Notes under the pieces: model-generated
Seen by the model: only the letters and a program-made list of their open reading frames with translations
Database searches by the model: none
Told to the model about the DNA's origin: nothing
Source: Nocardioides luteus
GTDB taxonomy: Bacteria; Actinomycetota; Actinomycetes; Propionibacteriales; Nocardioidaceae
Assembly (NCBI RefSeq): GCF_000960475.2
Contig: NZ_JZDQ02000017.1
Location: 1-64,000, forward strand
DNA: 64,000 nucleotides
Reading direction: 5' to 3'
Made by a program: the position numbers and the translations under genes
Part shown: positions 24,692 through 33,158 of the stretch, one piece after another
Layout of the letters: each line of letters begins with the position of its first letter
Numbering within the stretch: the first letter of the stretch is position 1

Positions 24692-25909
24692 ATGAATGTG
24701 TCCGCAACCACATCCCCCACCGTCGCCGGCGGCACCCGAAGCCTCTGGCCGGTCGTACTCTGCTGGCTCGCCGTGGCTCTCGACGGCTACGACCTCGTCG
24801 TGCTCGGCGCGGTCATCCCCACCTTGGCCGGAACCGGCGACCTCGGCTTCACCAAGGCCTCCTTGACCACGGCGGCCACCGTCGGTCTCGTCGGCGTCGG
24901 CATCGGCGCCGTGGCCATCGGCCCCCTCGCCGACCGGTTCGGCCGGCGCCGGACGCTGATCAGCAGCATCGCACTGTTCTCGCTGCTGACGCTGGCGGTC
25001 GCCTTCGCGCCGAACGCGACCGTGTTCATCGCGCTGCGCTTCCTGGCGGGCCTGGGCCTGGGCGCCTGTCTGCCGACGGCGCTGGCGTTCATGAGCGAAC
25101 ACGCTCGCCAGGGCCGCTCGGGCACCGCCATGACCCGGATGATGACCGGCTACCACGTGGGAGCCGTGCTCACCGCCCTGCTGGCCCTGTGGGTGATCCC
25201 GAACCTGGGCTGGGAGGCGATGTTCGTGATCGGCGGCATCGCGGGCCTGCTGACGGTCCCGGTGATGTGGGCGAAGCTGCCGGAGTCGAAGGCCTACCTG
25301 GAGACCGTCGAGACCGAGAAGGTACGTCCCTCCGAGGTCGTCCGCGGCCGCCTGCTGTGGGTCAGCCTGGGCCTGTGGGCGGCCTCGTTCTGCGGACTGC
25401 TGCTGGTCTACGGCCTCAACACCTGGCTGCCGACGATCATGGGCGAGGCCGGGTACTCCCTCGACGCCGGTCTCGGCCTGCTCCTCACGCTCAACGTCGG
25501 GGCAGTGATCGGACTCGTCCTGGCCGGCCTGATCTCCGACGCCAAGGGCAACAAGCCGACGGTCCTGATCTGGTTCGGGGTCGCCGCGGTGATGCTGGCG
25601 CTGCTGTCGATCAAGATGGAGAGCAGCCTCCTGGTCTACGGGGCGGTGCTGGCCGCCGGGATCTTCGTCTTCAGCGCGCAGGTGCTGGTCTACGCCTTCG
25701 TCAGCCACCTCTACCCCGCCCGGATCCGCGGCACCGCGCTCGGCATGTCCGCCGGCATCGGCCGGGTCGGCGCCATCGTCGGGCCGTTCCTCGGCGGCGC
25801 GCTCCTCACCGCCGGCATCGCCTACCCGTGGGGGTTCTACGCCTTCGCAGGGGCTGCCGTGATCGCTCTGCTGGCCCTGTTGACCGTGCCGGCACACCCT
25901 GACAACTAG
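24692..25909 (+). CDS. MFS aromatic acid:H+ symporter (AAHS/PcaK-like)
   Basis: 405-residue transporter with twelve predicted helices. Helix 1 contains DGYDLVVLGAVIP, the hallmark of the AAHS group (PcaK, BenK, GenK) in which Asp binds the aromatic acid. The loop 2-3 motif GPLADRFGRRR is complete, and the loop 8-9 equivalent ISDAKGNK is present. It would import benzoate, protocatechuate or similar acids. The adjacent IclR regulator and benzaldehyde-type dehydrogenase support an aromatic-compound role. Confidence 0.9.
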   Translation: MNVSATTSPTVAGGTRSLWPVVLCWLAVALDGYDLVVLGAVIPTLAGTGDLGFTKASLTTAATVGLVGVGIGAVAIGPLADRFGRRRTLISSIALFSLLTLAVAFAPNATVFIALRFLAGLGLGACLPTALAFMSEHARQGRSGTAMTRMMTGYHVGAVLTALLALWVIPNLGWEAMFVIGGIAGLLTVPVMWAKLPESKAYLETVETEKVRPSEVVRGRLLWVSLGLWAASFCGLLLVYGLNTWLPTIMGEAGYSLDAGLGLLLTLNVGAVIGLVLAGLISDAKGNKPTVLIWFGVAAVMLALLSIKMESSLLVYGAVLAAGIFVFSAQVLVYAFVSHLYPARIRGTALGMSAGIGRVGAIVGPFLGGALLTAGIAYPWGFYAFAGAAVIALLALLTVPAHPDN

Positions 25910-25938
25910 CCACCCGACGACATCCAGGAGCACACACC

Positions 25939-27402
25939 ATGTCAGTTCTCGATTCCGTCGACTGGTCCGGAAACATCCTCAAGGCCGGCGCCTGGCAACC
26001 CGGACAGGGAGGCGACTACGCCGTCGTCGAACCCGCCACCGGCGCCGAGCTGGGCAGGATGGGTCTGGCCACCGCGGCCGACGTGGCGGAGGCCGCCGCA
26101 GCGGCCGCCGACGCCCAGCTCGAGTGGGCCGCCCTTCCGCACCCGGAACGCGCCGCCGTCCTGCGTCGCGCCGGCGACCTGTGGCAGCAGCATGCCGAGG
26201 AGATCACCGGATGGAACGTCCGTGAGGTCGGTGCCGTGCCCGGGATGGCCGGGTTCGCACTCCACGTCGCGGCCGAGGAGTGCTACGAGGCCGCCGGCCT
26301 CCCGAGCCGTCCGATCGGCGAGGTCATCCCCTCCGAGCAGCCGCGGCTGTCGTTGGCACGACGCATGCCCGCCGGTGTCGTCACGGTCATCGCGCCCTTC
26401 AACGTGCCGATCATCCTCGGCATCCGCTCGGTCGCCCCGGCCCTCGCCCTGGGCAACGCCGTCATCCTCAAGCCGGACCCGCGCACCGCCGTGACGGGCG
26501 GCACGCTGATGGCCCGCATCTTCGAGGAGGCCGGCCTGCCCCCGGGGGTGCTCCAGATGCTGCCCGGCGGCGCCGACGTGGGCGAAGCGCTGGTCACGGA
26601 TCCCCACATCCGGGTCATCTCGTTCACCGGCTCCACCGGGGTCGGCCGCCGCATCGGCGAGCTGGCCGGCAGGCACCTCAAGCGCGCCCACCTCGAGCTC
26701 GGCGGCAACTCCGCGCTGCTGGTCCTCGACGACGCCGACGTCGAGGCCGCCGTCAACCTGGCGGCGTGGGGCTCGTTCTTCCACCAGGGCCAGATCTGCA
26801 TGACGACCGGCCGGCACCTGGTCGCCGCCGGCATCTACGACGACTTCGTCGAGGCCCTCGCGGAGAAGGCCAGCCACCTGCCGGTCGGCAACCCCGCCAC
26901 CGACCAGGTCGCTCTCGGCCCGGTCATCGACGCCGGCCAGCGCGACAAGATCCACGGCCTGGTCACGGCCTCGGCGGATGCCGGCGCCAAGATCGCGGCC
27001 GGCGGGACGTACGAGGATCTCTTCTACCGGCCCACCGTCCTCGCGAACGTCCCGCTGACCGCGCCGGCGTACGCGGAGGAGGTCTTCGGCCCCGTCGCAC
27101 CGGTGACCAAGGTCGAGTCCGTCGAGGAAGCGATCGAGCTCGCGGGGGCCAGCGAGTACGGCCTGTCCCTGGGCATCGTCACCAAGGACGTCATGCGTGG
27201 CCTCGCGGTCGCGGAGCAGATCCCGACCGGCATCGTCCACATCAACGACCAGACCGTCAACGACGAGGCCAACGCACCGTTCGGTGGCGTACGCGCGTCC
27301 GGCACCGGGTCCCGGTTCGGTGGCGCCGAGGCGAACATCGAGGCGTTCACCGAGACCCGGTGGATCACGATGCGGGGTGAGCCGGCGCGCTACCCGTTCT
27401 GA
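25939..27402 (+). CDS. Aldehyde dehydrogenase, benzaldehyde/vanillin type
   Basis: 487-residue NAD(P)-dependent dehydrogenase. The catalytic Glu lies in HLELGGNSALLVL and the nucleophilic Cys in FHQGQICMTTGR; the cofactor motif FTGSTGVGRRIGE precedes them. The C-terminal EAFTETRWITMRGEPARYPF stretch is typical of benzaldehyde and vanillin dehydrogenases. It would oxidise an aromatic aldehyde to the acid, matching the upstream aromatic-acid transporter (29-nt gap, CAGGAG ribosome site). The 3' end overlaps the convergent PfkB gene by 13 nt. Confidence 0.9.
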   Translation: MSVLDSVDWSGNILKAGAWQPGQGGDYAVVEPATGAELGRMGLATAADVAEAAAAAADAQLEWAALPHPERAAVLRRAGDLWQQHAEEITGWNVREVGAVPGMAGFALHVAAEECYEAAGLPSRPIGEVIPSEQPRLSLARRMPAGVVTVIAPFNVPIILGIRSVAPALALGNAVILKPDPRTAVTGGTLMARIFEEAGLPPGVLQMLPGGADVGEALVTDPHIRVISFTGSTGVGRRIGELAGRHLKRAHLELGGNSALLVLDDADVEAAVNLAAWGSFFHQGQICMTTGRHLVAAGIYDDFVEALAEKASHLPVGNPATDQVALGPVIDAGQRDKIHGLVTASADAGAKIAAGGTYEDLFYRPTVLANVPLTAPAYAEEVFGPVAPVTKVESVEEAIELAGASEYGLSLGIVTKDVMRGLAVAEQIPTGIVHINDQTVNDEANAPFGGVRASGTGSRFGGAEANIEAFTETRWITMRGEPARYPF

Positions 27403-28268
27403 GCCCGAATCGGTCCTCCCCGGCCGAGCACCGGGTGGAGGTGCTCGGTCTCGATCGCGCTCCGGGCCTGCTCCGCGGCAGCCCGGAGCGCGACAGCGAT
27501 CGGCTCCTCGCGCAGGCGGGCGGCCAGGAAGCCCGCCATGAAGGCGTCGCCGGCACCGTTCGTGTCGACGACGGTGGCCGGTGTCGCCGCCACCTCGTGC
27601 CTGGTCCCGTCTGCCTCCAGCGCGATCGCGCCCTTCGCGCCGAGGGTGCACACCGCGAGGCCGGGACCACGGTCGAGACACGAGGCCATCAGTCCCCAGG
27701 GGTCCTCGGTGCCGTCGTCGTTCATGAACACGCCTGCGGCGGCACGTAGGAAGGGCTCGTGGAACGACGACGACCCGTCGTAGTCGTGCAGATCCATCCA
27801 CAGCGGCGTCCTCGACGAGGGCATGGCCTCGAGCACCAGCCGGCCGAGCTCGCTCAGGTCGATCACCGCGAGATCCGCCGCGGCCACCGCGCTCACCGCC
27901 GCCTCGACCGCGTCGGCGGACGGGGTCGACGGGGTGGAGACGTAGAGCGAGACCCGGCCGCCGCCGGCCATGAGGTTGACGTGCCGCTCGGTCTGCTCGC
28001 TCGCGATCGCCTCCACGACCACACCCGCCCCGGCGAGCCGCTCCCGCAGCCGCGCGCCGTCCTCGTCGTCGCCGACCGCAGCCCACAGACGTACGTCGAC
28101 GCCGAGCCCGACCAGGTGCAGCGCCTTGCCTGCGGACGTGCCACCGATCGTGTGCCACGACCGCTGAGCGAACTGCATGTGGGGCACCGGTTCGGGCAGG
28201 TGGTCCAGGACGATCAGGTGGTTCCAGGACGCGGGGCCGCACACCACGACCCGAGGAGAGGAAGGCAT
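27390..28268 (-). CDS. PfkB-family carbohydrate/nucleoside kinase
   Basis: 292-residue kinase of the ribokinase family. The C-terminal anion-hole motif VDTNGAGDAFMAGFLAA contains the catalytic Asp; the N-terminal GGTSAGKALHLVGLG corresponds to the GG substrate motif. The substrate may be a sugar or nucleoside and cannot be fixed. The ATG at 28268 lies 4 nt after the AraC stop, so the two are co-transcribed. Confidence 0.88.
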   Translation of the reverse strand: MPSSPRVVVCGPASWNHLIVLDHLPEPVPHMQFAQRSWHTIGGTSAGKALHLVGLGVDVRLWAAVGDDEDGARLRERLAGAGVVVEAIASEQTERHVNLMAGGGRVSLYVSTPSTPSADAVEAAVSAVAAADLAVIDLSELGRLVLEAMPSSRTPLWMDLHDYDGSSSFHEPFLRAAAGVFMNDDGTEDPWGLMASCLDRGPGLAVCTLGAKGAIALEADGTRHEVAATPATVVDTNGAGDAFMAGFLAARLREEPIAVALRAAAEQARSAIETEHLHPVLGRGGPIRAQNG

Positions 28269-28272
28269 ACGG

Positions 28273-29094
28273 CTATTCAGCACCAACGACCGGAGCGACG
28301 CACCCGCTTTGCGCGGGCCGCGCCGAGGCGAAGGCCGCAGGGGTCACCCCGAGGATGCGGCGGAAGTGGCGGGTGAGGTGGGCTTGGTCGTGGAACCCGG
28401 CCAGCGCGGCGGTCTCTGCGGGCCGGTGGCCGTCCACGAGCAGACGGCGGGCGAGATCGACGCGGCGACCGACGAGGTACTGGTGCGGGGCGATGCCGTA
28501 GGTCTGGGAGAACACCCGGACCAGATGGCTGGGATGGCTGCCGAGATCGGCAGCGGCCGCGGCGATCGTGAACGACTCGGTCAGACGGTCGTCGAGGAGC
28601 TCCCGCAGGCGACGAGCCAGCGGTGTGTCGCGAAGCGTCGGCGCCGGACTGCCGAGATGGTCGAGCACGTGGTCGCGGACGGCGAGCAGCCAGTGCTCGG
28701 CCGCCATCAGGTCACCCGGGTCGCGCAGCGCCGCATGGACCCGCCGGGCGGCCACGATCGGTCCCGGAGCCGCGAGGGTCGGCCGGCGTACGGCAAGGCC
28801 CTGGGCGCCCGACGGCAGCCAGTCCGGCTCGAGGTAGAGCACCCGCTTGCGGTAGCCCTTCCCCTCGATCGCCGAGTGCCCGTCGTGCGGCACCCCGGGC
28901 GGCAGCAGCGTCAGCGCACCGGGCACGGCATGGTGGTCGCCCCGGTCCAGGCCGTACGCCACCGCCCCGTCGTCGACCAGCATCACCGCCCAGTCGTCGT
29001 GGGTGTGCATCGGATAGCAGTGGTCGAACCGTGCGTGATAGACCTCGCGCAGCGATGGCACTGCGGGGTGCCAGGCGCGGACGTGATCGACCAT
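28273..29094 (-). CDS. AraC-family transcriptional regulator
   Basis: 273-residue regulator. An N-terminal cupin (HTHDDWAVMLVDDG; LLPPGVPHDG) is followed by two C-terminal helix-turn-helix motifs, the second ending HFRRILGVTPAAF. The cupin histidines suggest metal- or small-ligand binding. It is divergent from the DUF2000 gene with only 48 nt between the starts and leads the PfkB gene. AraC/DUF2000 divergent pairs are common, so it probably activates that gene. Confidence 0.9.
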   Translation of the reverse strand: MVDHVRAWHPAVPSLREVYHARFDHCYPMHTHDDWAVMLVDDGAVAYGLDRGDHHAVPGALTLLPPGVPHDGHSAIEGKGYRKRVLYLEPDWLPSGAQGLAVRRPTLAAPGPIVAARRVHAALRDPGDLMAAEHWLLAVRDHVLDHLGSPAPTLRDTPLARRLRELLDDRLTESFTIAAAAADLGSHPSHLVRVFSQTYGIAPHQYLVGRRVDLARRLLVDGHRPAETAALAGFHDQAHLTRHFRRILGVTPAAFASARPAQSGCVAPVVGAE

Positions 29095-29100
29095 GCAAGA

Positions 29101-29106
29101 AACGTA
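29101..29106 (-). promoter_or_regulatory. Putative -10 box of leaderless araC gene
   Basis: TACGTT (minus strand) ends 6 nt before the ATG at 29094. Confidence 0.45.
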
Positions 29107-29142
29107 CAAGACCTCGCTGCGGCGACCCCGGAGACTTCAGGC

Positions 29143-29598
29143 ATGACTACGGCTCAGACGACCTCCGAGGGACCCACGACCGCACCCCGCTTCGACACCA
29201 AGGTCGTGGTCGTGCTCAACGAGGATCTCGCTCCCTGGCAGGAGCTCAACGTGACCGCGTTCCTGATGTCCGGGATCGCGACCAGCGCCCCCGGTCTCGT
29301 CGGTGAGGCCTACCGCGACGGCGACGACACCGAGTATCTGCCCATGCTCCGCCAGCCGGTGATGGTGATGAGCGCGGACTCCGTCCTGTTGGGCAGGGCT
29401 CGCGAGAAGGCCGCCGCTCGCGACGACGTCTCCCTCGCCGTCTACACCCGCGAGCTGTTCGACACCGGCCACGACGAGGCCAACCGCGCCGCCGTCGCCG
29501 CGGTCCCTGCGGCCGACCTCGACCTCGTCGGCATCGCCCTGCGCGGCCCCCGCAACGCCGTCGACCGGATCGTCAAGGGCGCCAGGTTCCACGACTGA
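29143..29598 (+). CDS. DUF2000 family protein
   Basis: 151-residue cytosolic protein of uncharacterised DUF2000. It shows RFDTKVVVVLNEDLAPWQEL, the central YLPMLRQPVMVMSADS, and the C-terminal LDLVGIALRGPRNAVDRIVKG. Some structures in this family resemble peptidyl-tRNA hydrolase 2, but no activity is established. The likely activator is the divergent AraC protein. Confidence 0.88.
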   Translation: MTTAQTTSEGPTTAPRFDTKVVVVLNEDLAPWQELNVTAFLMSGIATSAPGLVGEAYRDGDDTEYLPMLRQPVMVMSADSVLLGRAREKAAARDDVSLAVYTRELFDTGHDEANRAAVAAVPAADLDLVGIALRGPRNAVDRIVKGARFHD

Positions 29599-29671
29599 CC
29601 GAGCCCGCCACCGGCCCGTCAGCAGTAGTCTCGACGAGCCGACCTCGGCGCCATGGTCCACGGAGGAACCC

Positions 29672-30313
29672 ATGCCACTCACCAGAGTCCACAATCTTTC
29701 GATCTCGCTCGACGGTTTCGCGACCGGCGAGCCGCAGTCGGCCGAGGCCCCGTTCGGCCATGCCGGCGAGCGCCTGCACGAGTGGATGTTCGCCACGCGC
29801 TTCTGGGATGCGTCGGGCACCGCCGGCATGGATGATGCCTTCGCGCAGCGGCACAGCCACGGCATCGGGGCCGAGATCATGGGAGCGAACAAGTTCGGGC
29901 CACCCGGATGGCAGGACGACCCCGACTGGAAGGGCTGGTGGGGCGAGAACCCGCCCTTCCACTCGCCGACCTTCGTCCTCACCCATCGGCCGCGGCCGTC
30001 CCTGGAGATGGAGGGCGGGACCACCTTCCACTTCCTCGACGCGACCCCGGCCGAGGCGCTGGCGGCCGCGCTCGAGGCGGCCGGTGGCCAGGACGTACGC
30101 ATCGGCGGCGGCGCCACGGTGGTGCGGGACTTCGTCGCGGCCGGGCTCGTCGACCTGATGCACCTCGTCCAGGTACCGATCGTGCTGGGTCGTGGCGTAC
30201 GCGTCTGGGACGGTCTGGAGGGCGCCGAGAACGACTACGACATCGAGGCCGTCTCCTCCCCCAGCGGCGTCACCCACCTCACCTTCACCCGTAAGTCGGG
30301 CTCACTGTCCTAG
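29672..30313 (+). CDS. Dihydrofolate reductase family (RibD C-terminal-like) protein
   Basis: 213-residue protein with the DHFR/RibD-reductase fold. The opening LSISLDGFATG and the MGANKFGPPGW loop are typical, and the NADPH-binding IGGGATVVRDFVAAGLVD segment is intact. Stand-alone members are of unknown substrate. GGAGGAA precedes the ATG. It is followed on the same strand by two small genes with short gaps. Confidence 0.88.
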   Translation: MPLTRVHNLSISLDGFATGEPQSAEAPFGHAGERLHEWMFATRFWDASGTAGMDDAFAQRHSHGIGAEIMGANKFGPPGWQDDPDWKGWWGENPPFHSPTFVLTHRPRPSLEMEGGTTFHFLDATPAEALAAALEAAGGQDVRIGGGATVVRDFVAAGLVDLMHLVQVPIVLGRGVRVWDGLEGAENDYDIEAVSSPSGVTHLTFTRKSGSLS

Positions 30314-30342
30314 CGACCGCCCGACGGAACCCGGAGACAGCG

Positions 30343-30786
30343 ATGACACCAGCCGGCATCGACGAGACGATCGAACCAGCGATCTGGGGTGATCCGGTCC
30401 CCGACGACGAGATCGCGTCGGTCGAGACCTGGCTGTCCGCGCCGATCCCGTCCCCCTGGAGGGACTATCTCCGGCGCGACCGGTGGCTCCGGCGCGGCTG
30501 GTTGCGATCGGGGGCGTACGTGACCCTGGAACCACCTCGTGAAGCACGGTCGCTGATGGAGTCCTGGGCCGACGCCCTCGACCGCCATCCCGGCTTCTAC
30601 TGGCTGGGCACCGACGGATCGCGCCTGATCTTCTGCGTCGACCTCCGCGACCCCGACCTCGGCGTCATGGTCACCGACATCGCCGCAGCAGGGTGGGACG
30701 AGGCCGATCCCCTCGGCCTCTCGGTCGGCGAGTTCGTGCAGCGCATCGACGAGGGCACCTTCGAACCGGATACGGCGTACGGGTAG
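30343..30786 (+). CDS. Hypothetical protein, possibly SUKH (SMI1/KNR4)-like
   Basis: 147-residue acidic protein. The pattern of Pro-rich LSAPIPSPWRDYLRRD, Trp-rich GAYVTLEPPREARSL and the terminal SVGEFVQRIDEGTF recalls SUKH-fold proteins, which include toxin-immunity proteins. The match is by eye only and weak. CGGAGA precedes the ATG. No toxin gene is adjacent; the next gene is arr. Confidence 0.45.
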   Translation: MTPAGIDETIEPAIWGDPVPDDEIASVETWLSAPIPSPWRDYLRRDRWLRRGWLRSGAYVTLEPPREARSLMESWADALDRHPGFYWLGTDGSRLIFCVDLRDPDLGVMVTDIAAAGWDEADPLGLSVGEFVQRIDEGTFEPDTAYG

Positions 30787-30798
30787 CGCAGCGATTGC

Positions 30799-30804
30799 TA
30801 GCCT
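30799..30804 (+). promoter_or_regulatory. Putative -10 box of arr (leaderless)
   Basis: TAGCCT ends 6 nt before the ATG at 30811, the same layout as at 21532. Confidence 0.55.
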
Positions 30805-30810
30805 GCGGGC

Positions 30811-31215
30811 ATGGGTAAAGAGCTGGACGAGGGGCCGTTCTACCACGGCACGAAGGCCGACCTGCGGGTCGGAGATCTCCTCACCGCCGGGTTCCGGTCG
30901 AACTACCGGCCCGAGGTCGTGATGAACCACATCTACTTCACCGCGCTGCGCGACGGCGCGGGCCTCGCCGCCGAGCTCGCCGCCGGCGACCAGGAGCCCC
31001 GGGTCTATCTCGTCGAGCCCACCGGGGAGTTCGAGAACGACCCCAACGTGACGGACAAGAAGTTCCCCGGCAACCCGACCCGCTCCTACCGCAGTCGCGA
31101 GCCGATCCGGATCGTCGCCGAGGTCGCCGACTGGACCCGGCTGACACCCGAGGCTCTCCAGGGCTGGCGCGACCGCCTCGCCGCCATGGGCGACAAGGCC
31201 GAGATCATCAACTAG
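30811..31215 (+). CDS. arr: Rifampin ADP-ribosyltransferase Arr
   Basis: 134-residue enzyme that uses NAD+ to ADP-ribosylate the C23 hydroxyl of rifamycins, inactivating them. The whole family core is recognisable: GPFYHGTKADLRVGDLLTAG with the NAD-binding His, NHIYFTA, VYLVEPTGEFENDPN and the KKFPGNPTRSYRSREP block. Length is normal for Arr (about 140). It is chromosomal, with flanking base composition like the neighbours and no mobile element. Convergent with the downstream membrane gene by 7 nt. Confidence 0.95.
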   Translation: MGKELDEGPFYHGTKADLRVGDLLTAGFRSNYRPEVVMNHIYFTALRDGAGLAAELAAGDQEPRVYLVEPTGEFENDPNVTDKKFPGNPTRSYRSREPIRIVAEVADWTRLTPEALQGWRDRLAAMGDKAEIIN

Positions 31216-31221
31216 CTCGGC

Positions 31222-31620
31222 TCAGTGCCGCTCCTCGAGCCCGACGGCCTCGCGCAGGATGCGCACCGACTCGGCGAGCTTCTCGTCCTCGTGAGCCCGC
31301 GACTCCATCAGGTCGGAGAGGGCCGAGGCGATGACGTTGAGCTTCTCGTGGGACGCCTCCTCCGAGCGCCGGCCGGCGTTCTGGAGCAGCACCAGCAACA
31401 GCAACGAGAGGATCGAGGAGCCGGTGTGGATGGCCAGCTCCCACTTCGTGCTCGAGGACCAGAGCGGGAAGCTCATCGTCCACAGCAGCAGGACGCCCAC
31501 GATCACATAGAAGAAGGGGGCGCGGCTGACCACGGAGTTGACCACTTCCACGAAGCGTTCGAACCCGTTGCGCCCGTCGCCTCGCTGGCGTGATTTCCTG
31601 GCTTCGTTCTCCACGGTCAT
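31222..31620 (-). CDS. Low-affinity iron permease-like membrane protein
   Basis: 132-residue protein with two membrane helices and a C-terminal helix. WELAIHTGSSILSLLLLVLLQNAGRRSEE matches the small bacterial proteins annotated as low-affinity iron permease after yeast Fet4; that function is not proven in bacteria. A TACGGT box lies 6 nt before the ATG. Confidence 0.75.
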   Translation of the reverse strand: MTVENEARKSRQRGDGRNGFERFVEVVNSVVSRAPFFYVIVGVLLLWTMSFPLWSSSTKWELAIHTGSSILSLLLLVLLQNAGRRSEEASHEKLNVIASALSDLMESRAHEDEKLAESVRILREAVGLEERH

Positions 31621-31626
31621 GCGGTC

Positions 31627-31632
31627 ACCGTA
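31627..31632 (-). promoter_or_regulatory. Putative -10 box of leaderless gene at 31620
   Basis: TACGGT (minus strand), 6-nt spacer. Confidence 0.45.
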
Positions 31633-31654
31633 GCCGCGACCCGACTGCGAGATC

Positions 31655-31984
31655 TCAGCCTTCGCGAATGGTCATCCTGGTGACCTGGTCGCCGTCGACG
31701 TCGAAGACGAACCTCGATCGGCCGTTGGCGTGGCTGGAGCGCCAGTCGCCGATGACGGTCACCGTGCCGTCGGTGGCCTCGACCTCCTCGACCGCGAGGG
31801 TGCCGTGGGCGCCGATGAACTCCTTGTCGCTCCACCCCTTGATCTGCTCGCGCCCGGTGAAGATGCGGCCCCAGTCGTCGACCGCCCCGCTCTCGGTGAA
31901 GGCGTCGAGCACGGCGGGCTCGTCGTGCCGGTTGACGGCCTCGATGAACGTCGCGACCGGCTCGGGGATCGTCTGCTCTGTCAT
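31655..31984 (-). CDS. SnoaL/NTF2-like protein
   Basis: 109-residue protein of the NTF2-like superfamily: ATFIEAVNRHDEPAVLDAFTE opening, IFTGREQIKGWSDKEF middle, VFDVDGDQVTRMTI end. Members may be isomerases, hydrolases or binding proteins for polar ligands; the substrate is unknown. GGAGGAG precedes the ATG at 31984; longer upstream starts have no ribosome site. Confidence 0.85.
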   Translation of the reverse strand: MTEQTIPEPVATFIEAVNRHDEPAVLDAFTESGAVDDWGRIFTGREQIKGWSDKEFIGAHGTLAVEEVEATDGTVTVIGDWRSSHANGRSRFVFDVDGDQVTRMTIREG

Positions 31985-32043
31985 GTGCTGAACTCCTCCA
32001 TGGACATCTCGGACACCAGGAAGCCTACGTTCCGTGCCTCGGC

Positions 32044-32373
32044 TCAGGCGGCGAGGACCGAGGTGACCAGGACGTACGCGGCGGTGCCGGCGAAGATGCT
32101 CAGCGTCATGCTGCCGCGCCACAGGTGCAGACCGACGGTGAGCGCGAGGGCCAGGACGGCCGGGCCTGCGGAGGCGAGGGCGGCAGGGTCGGTGTCGCGG
32201 AGGGTGTAGACGGCGAGGATGACCATCATCCCGACGGGCATCCGCTCACCGATGTGAGCCATCAGCGCGCTGTGCCGCAACGGCGCCAGCATCGCGAACG
32301 GGGCCGCACGGAGCGCCCAGGTCACGGCCGCGGAGACGGCGATGGCGGACAGGACGTACCAGGGATCAGTCAT
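32044..32373 (-). CDS. azlD: AzlD-family branched-chain amino-acid exporter subunit
   Basis: 109-residue membrane protein with four helices, the small subunit of the AzlCD (BrnFE-like) exporter of branched-chain amino acids. ALRAAPFAMLAPLR and the central ERMPVGMMVILAVY are typical. It overlaps the azlC stop by 8 nt, so translation is coupled. The divergent Lrp protein at 33159 is the likely regulator, as in characterised azl and brnFE loci. Confidence 0.88.
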   Translation of the reverse strand: MTDPWYVLSAIAVSAAVTWALRAAPFAMLAPLRHSALMAHIGERMPVGMMVILAVYTLRDTDPAALASAGPAVLALALTVGLHLWRGSMTLSIFAGTAAYVLVTSVLAA

Positions 32374-33094
32374 CGCGGCTCCTCCGGACGGCGAGGACGT
32401 ACGACCCGACGATCGCGGCGACGAACATGCCCATCCCGATCAGCAGCATGTTCTCGCGCGAGATCAGGGCGGCGACGAGCGCGCAGCCCAGCGCCAGCGC
32501 CGGGACCGGCAGCGACCGACGGACCTTGTACGCCTCGAGCCCGAGCACCACGAACAGCGCGGTCACGGCGAACTCGAGCCCGACGACCTGCGGCGGGATC
32601 AGCGAGCCGAGCCCCGCGCCGGCGGCCACGCAGGCCACCCAGGCCACATGGAAGAACGCCTGGATGCCGATGATCCGGGCCCGCGACCAGCCGGCCGACT
32701 CCGGGGTCACGGTGAGCGCGTAGGCCTCGTCGGTGAGCGCGAAGGTGCTGTAGGCCTTCCACCCGGCGCCGTTCACCCGGTGCAGCGGGAACGAGATCGC
32801 GTAGAAGACGTGCCGGAAGTTGACCAGCAGGGTGCTGACCGCGATCTGTGCCAGGGGTGCAGCGGCGGCCAGCAGCCCGACCAGCAGGAACTCCATCGTG
32901 CCCGCGAACACGATCGCACCGAGGATCGGAGCCCACCACCAGGCGAGCCCGGAGTGAACCACGAGCACGCCGAGCGCGAGCCCCAACGGCACCACCGCGA
33001 CGCACGCGGGAAGCACGGTCCGCCACCCGGCGACGAGCTCCTCACGGGTGCCCTGGGGCTCCCGTGACGCGGTCTCCATCTCCATCACCTGCAT
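32366..33094 (-). CDS. azlC: AzlC-family branched-chain amino-acid exporter subunit
   Basis: 242-residue membrane protein with about seven helices, the large AzlCD subunit. The family core LLVNFRHVFYAISFPLHR followed by FALTDEAYAL is intact. Together with AzlD it exports leucine, isoleucine, valine or related compounds. The N-terminus may start at ATG 33094 or further in at two in-frame ATGs. It is divergent from an Lrp regulator. Confidence 0.9.
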   Translation of the reverse strand: MQVMEMETASREPQGTREELVAGWRTVLPACVAVVPLGLALGVLVVHSGLAWWWAPILGAIVFAGTMEFLLVGLLAAAAPLAQIAVSTLLVNFRHVFYAISFPLHRVNGAGWKAYSTFALTDEAYALTVTPESAGWSRARIIGIQAFFHVAWVACVAAGAGLGSLIPPQVVGLEFAVTALFVVLGLEAYKVRRSLPVPALALGCALVAALISRENMLLIGMGMFVAAIVGSYVLAVRRSRDD

Positions 33095-33124
33095 GCCAGC
33101 AAGCGTAGGAAAGTTTCGCCGTCC

Positions 33125-33137
33125 TTGGGTTGCCCAA
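33125..33137. promoter_or_regulatory. Inverted repeat, candidate Lrp operator
   Basis: TTGGG - 3 nt - CCCAA lies between azlC and the Lrp gene, just upstream of the latter's -10 box. Confidence 0.45.
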
Positions 33138-33146
33138 TGCCGCTGC

Positions 33147-33152
33147 TAGAGT
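33147..33152 (+). promoter_or_regulatory. Putative -10 box of leaderless lrp gene
   Basis: TAGAGT ends 6 nt before the ATG at 33159. Confidence 0.55.
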
Positions 33153-33158
33153 GCCCTT

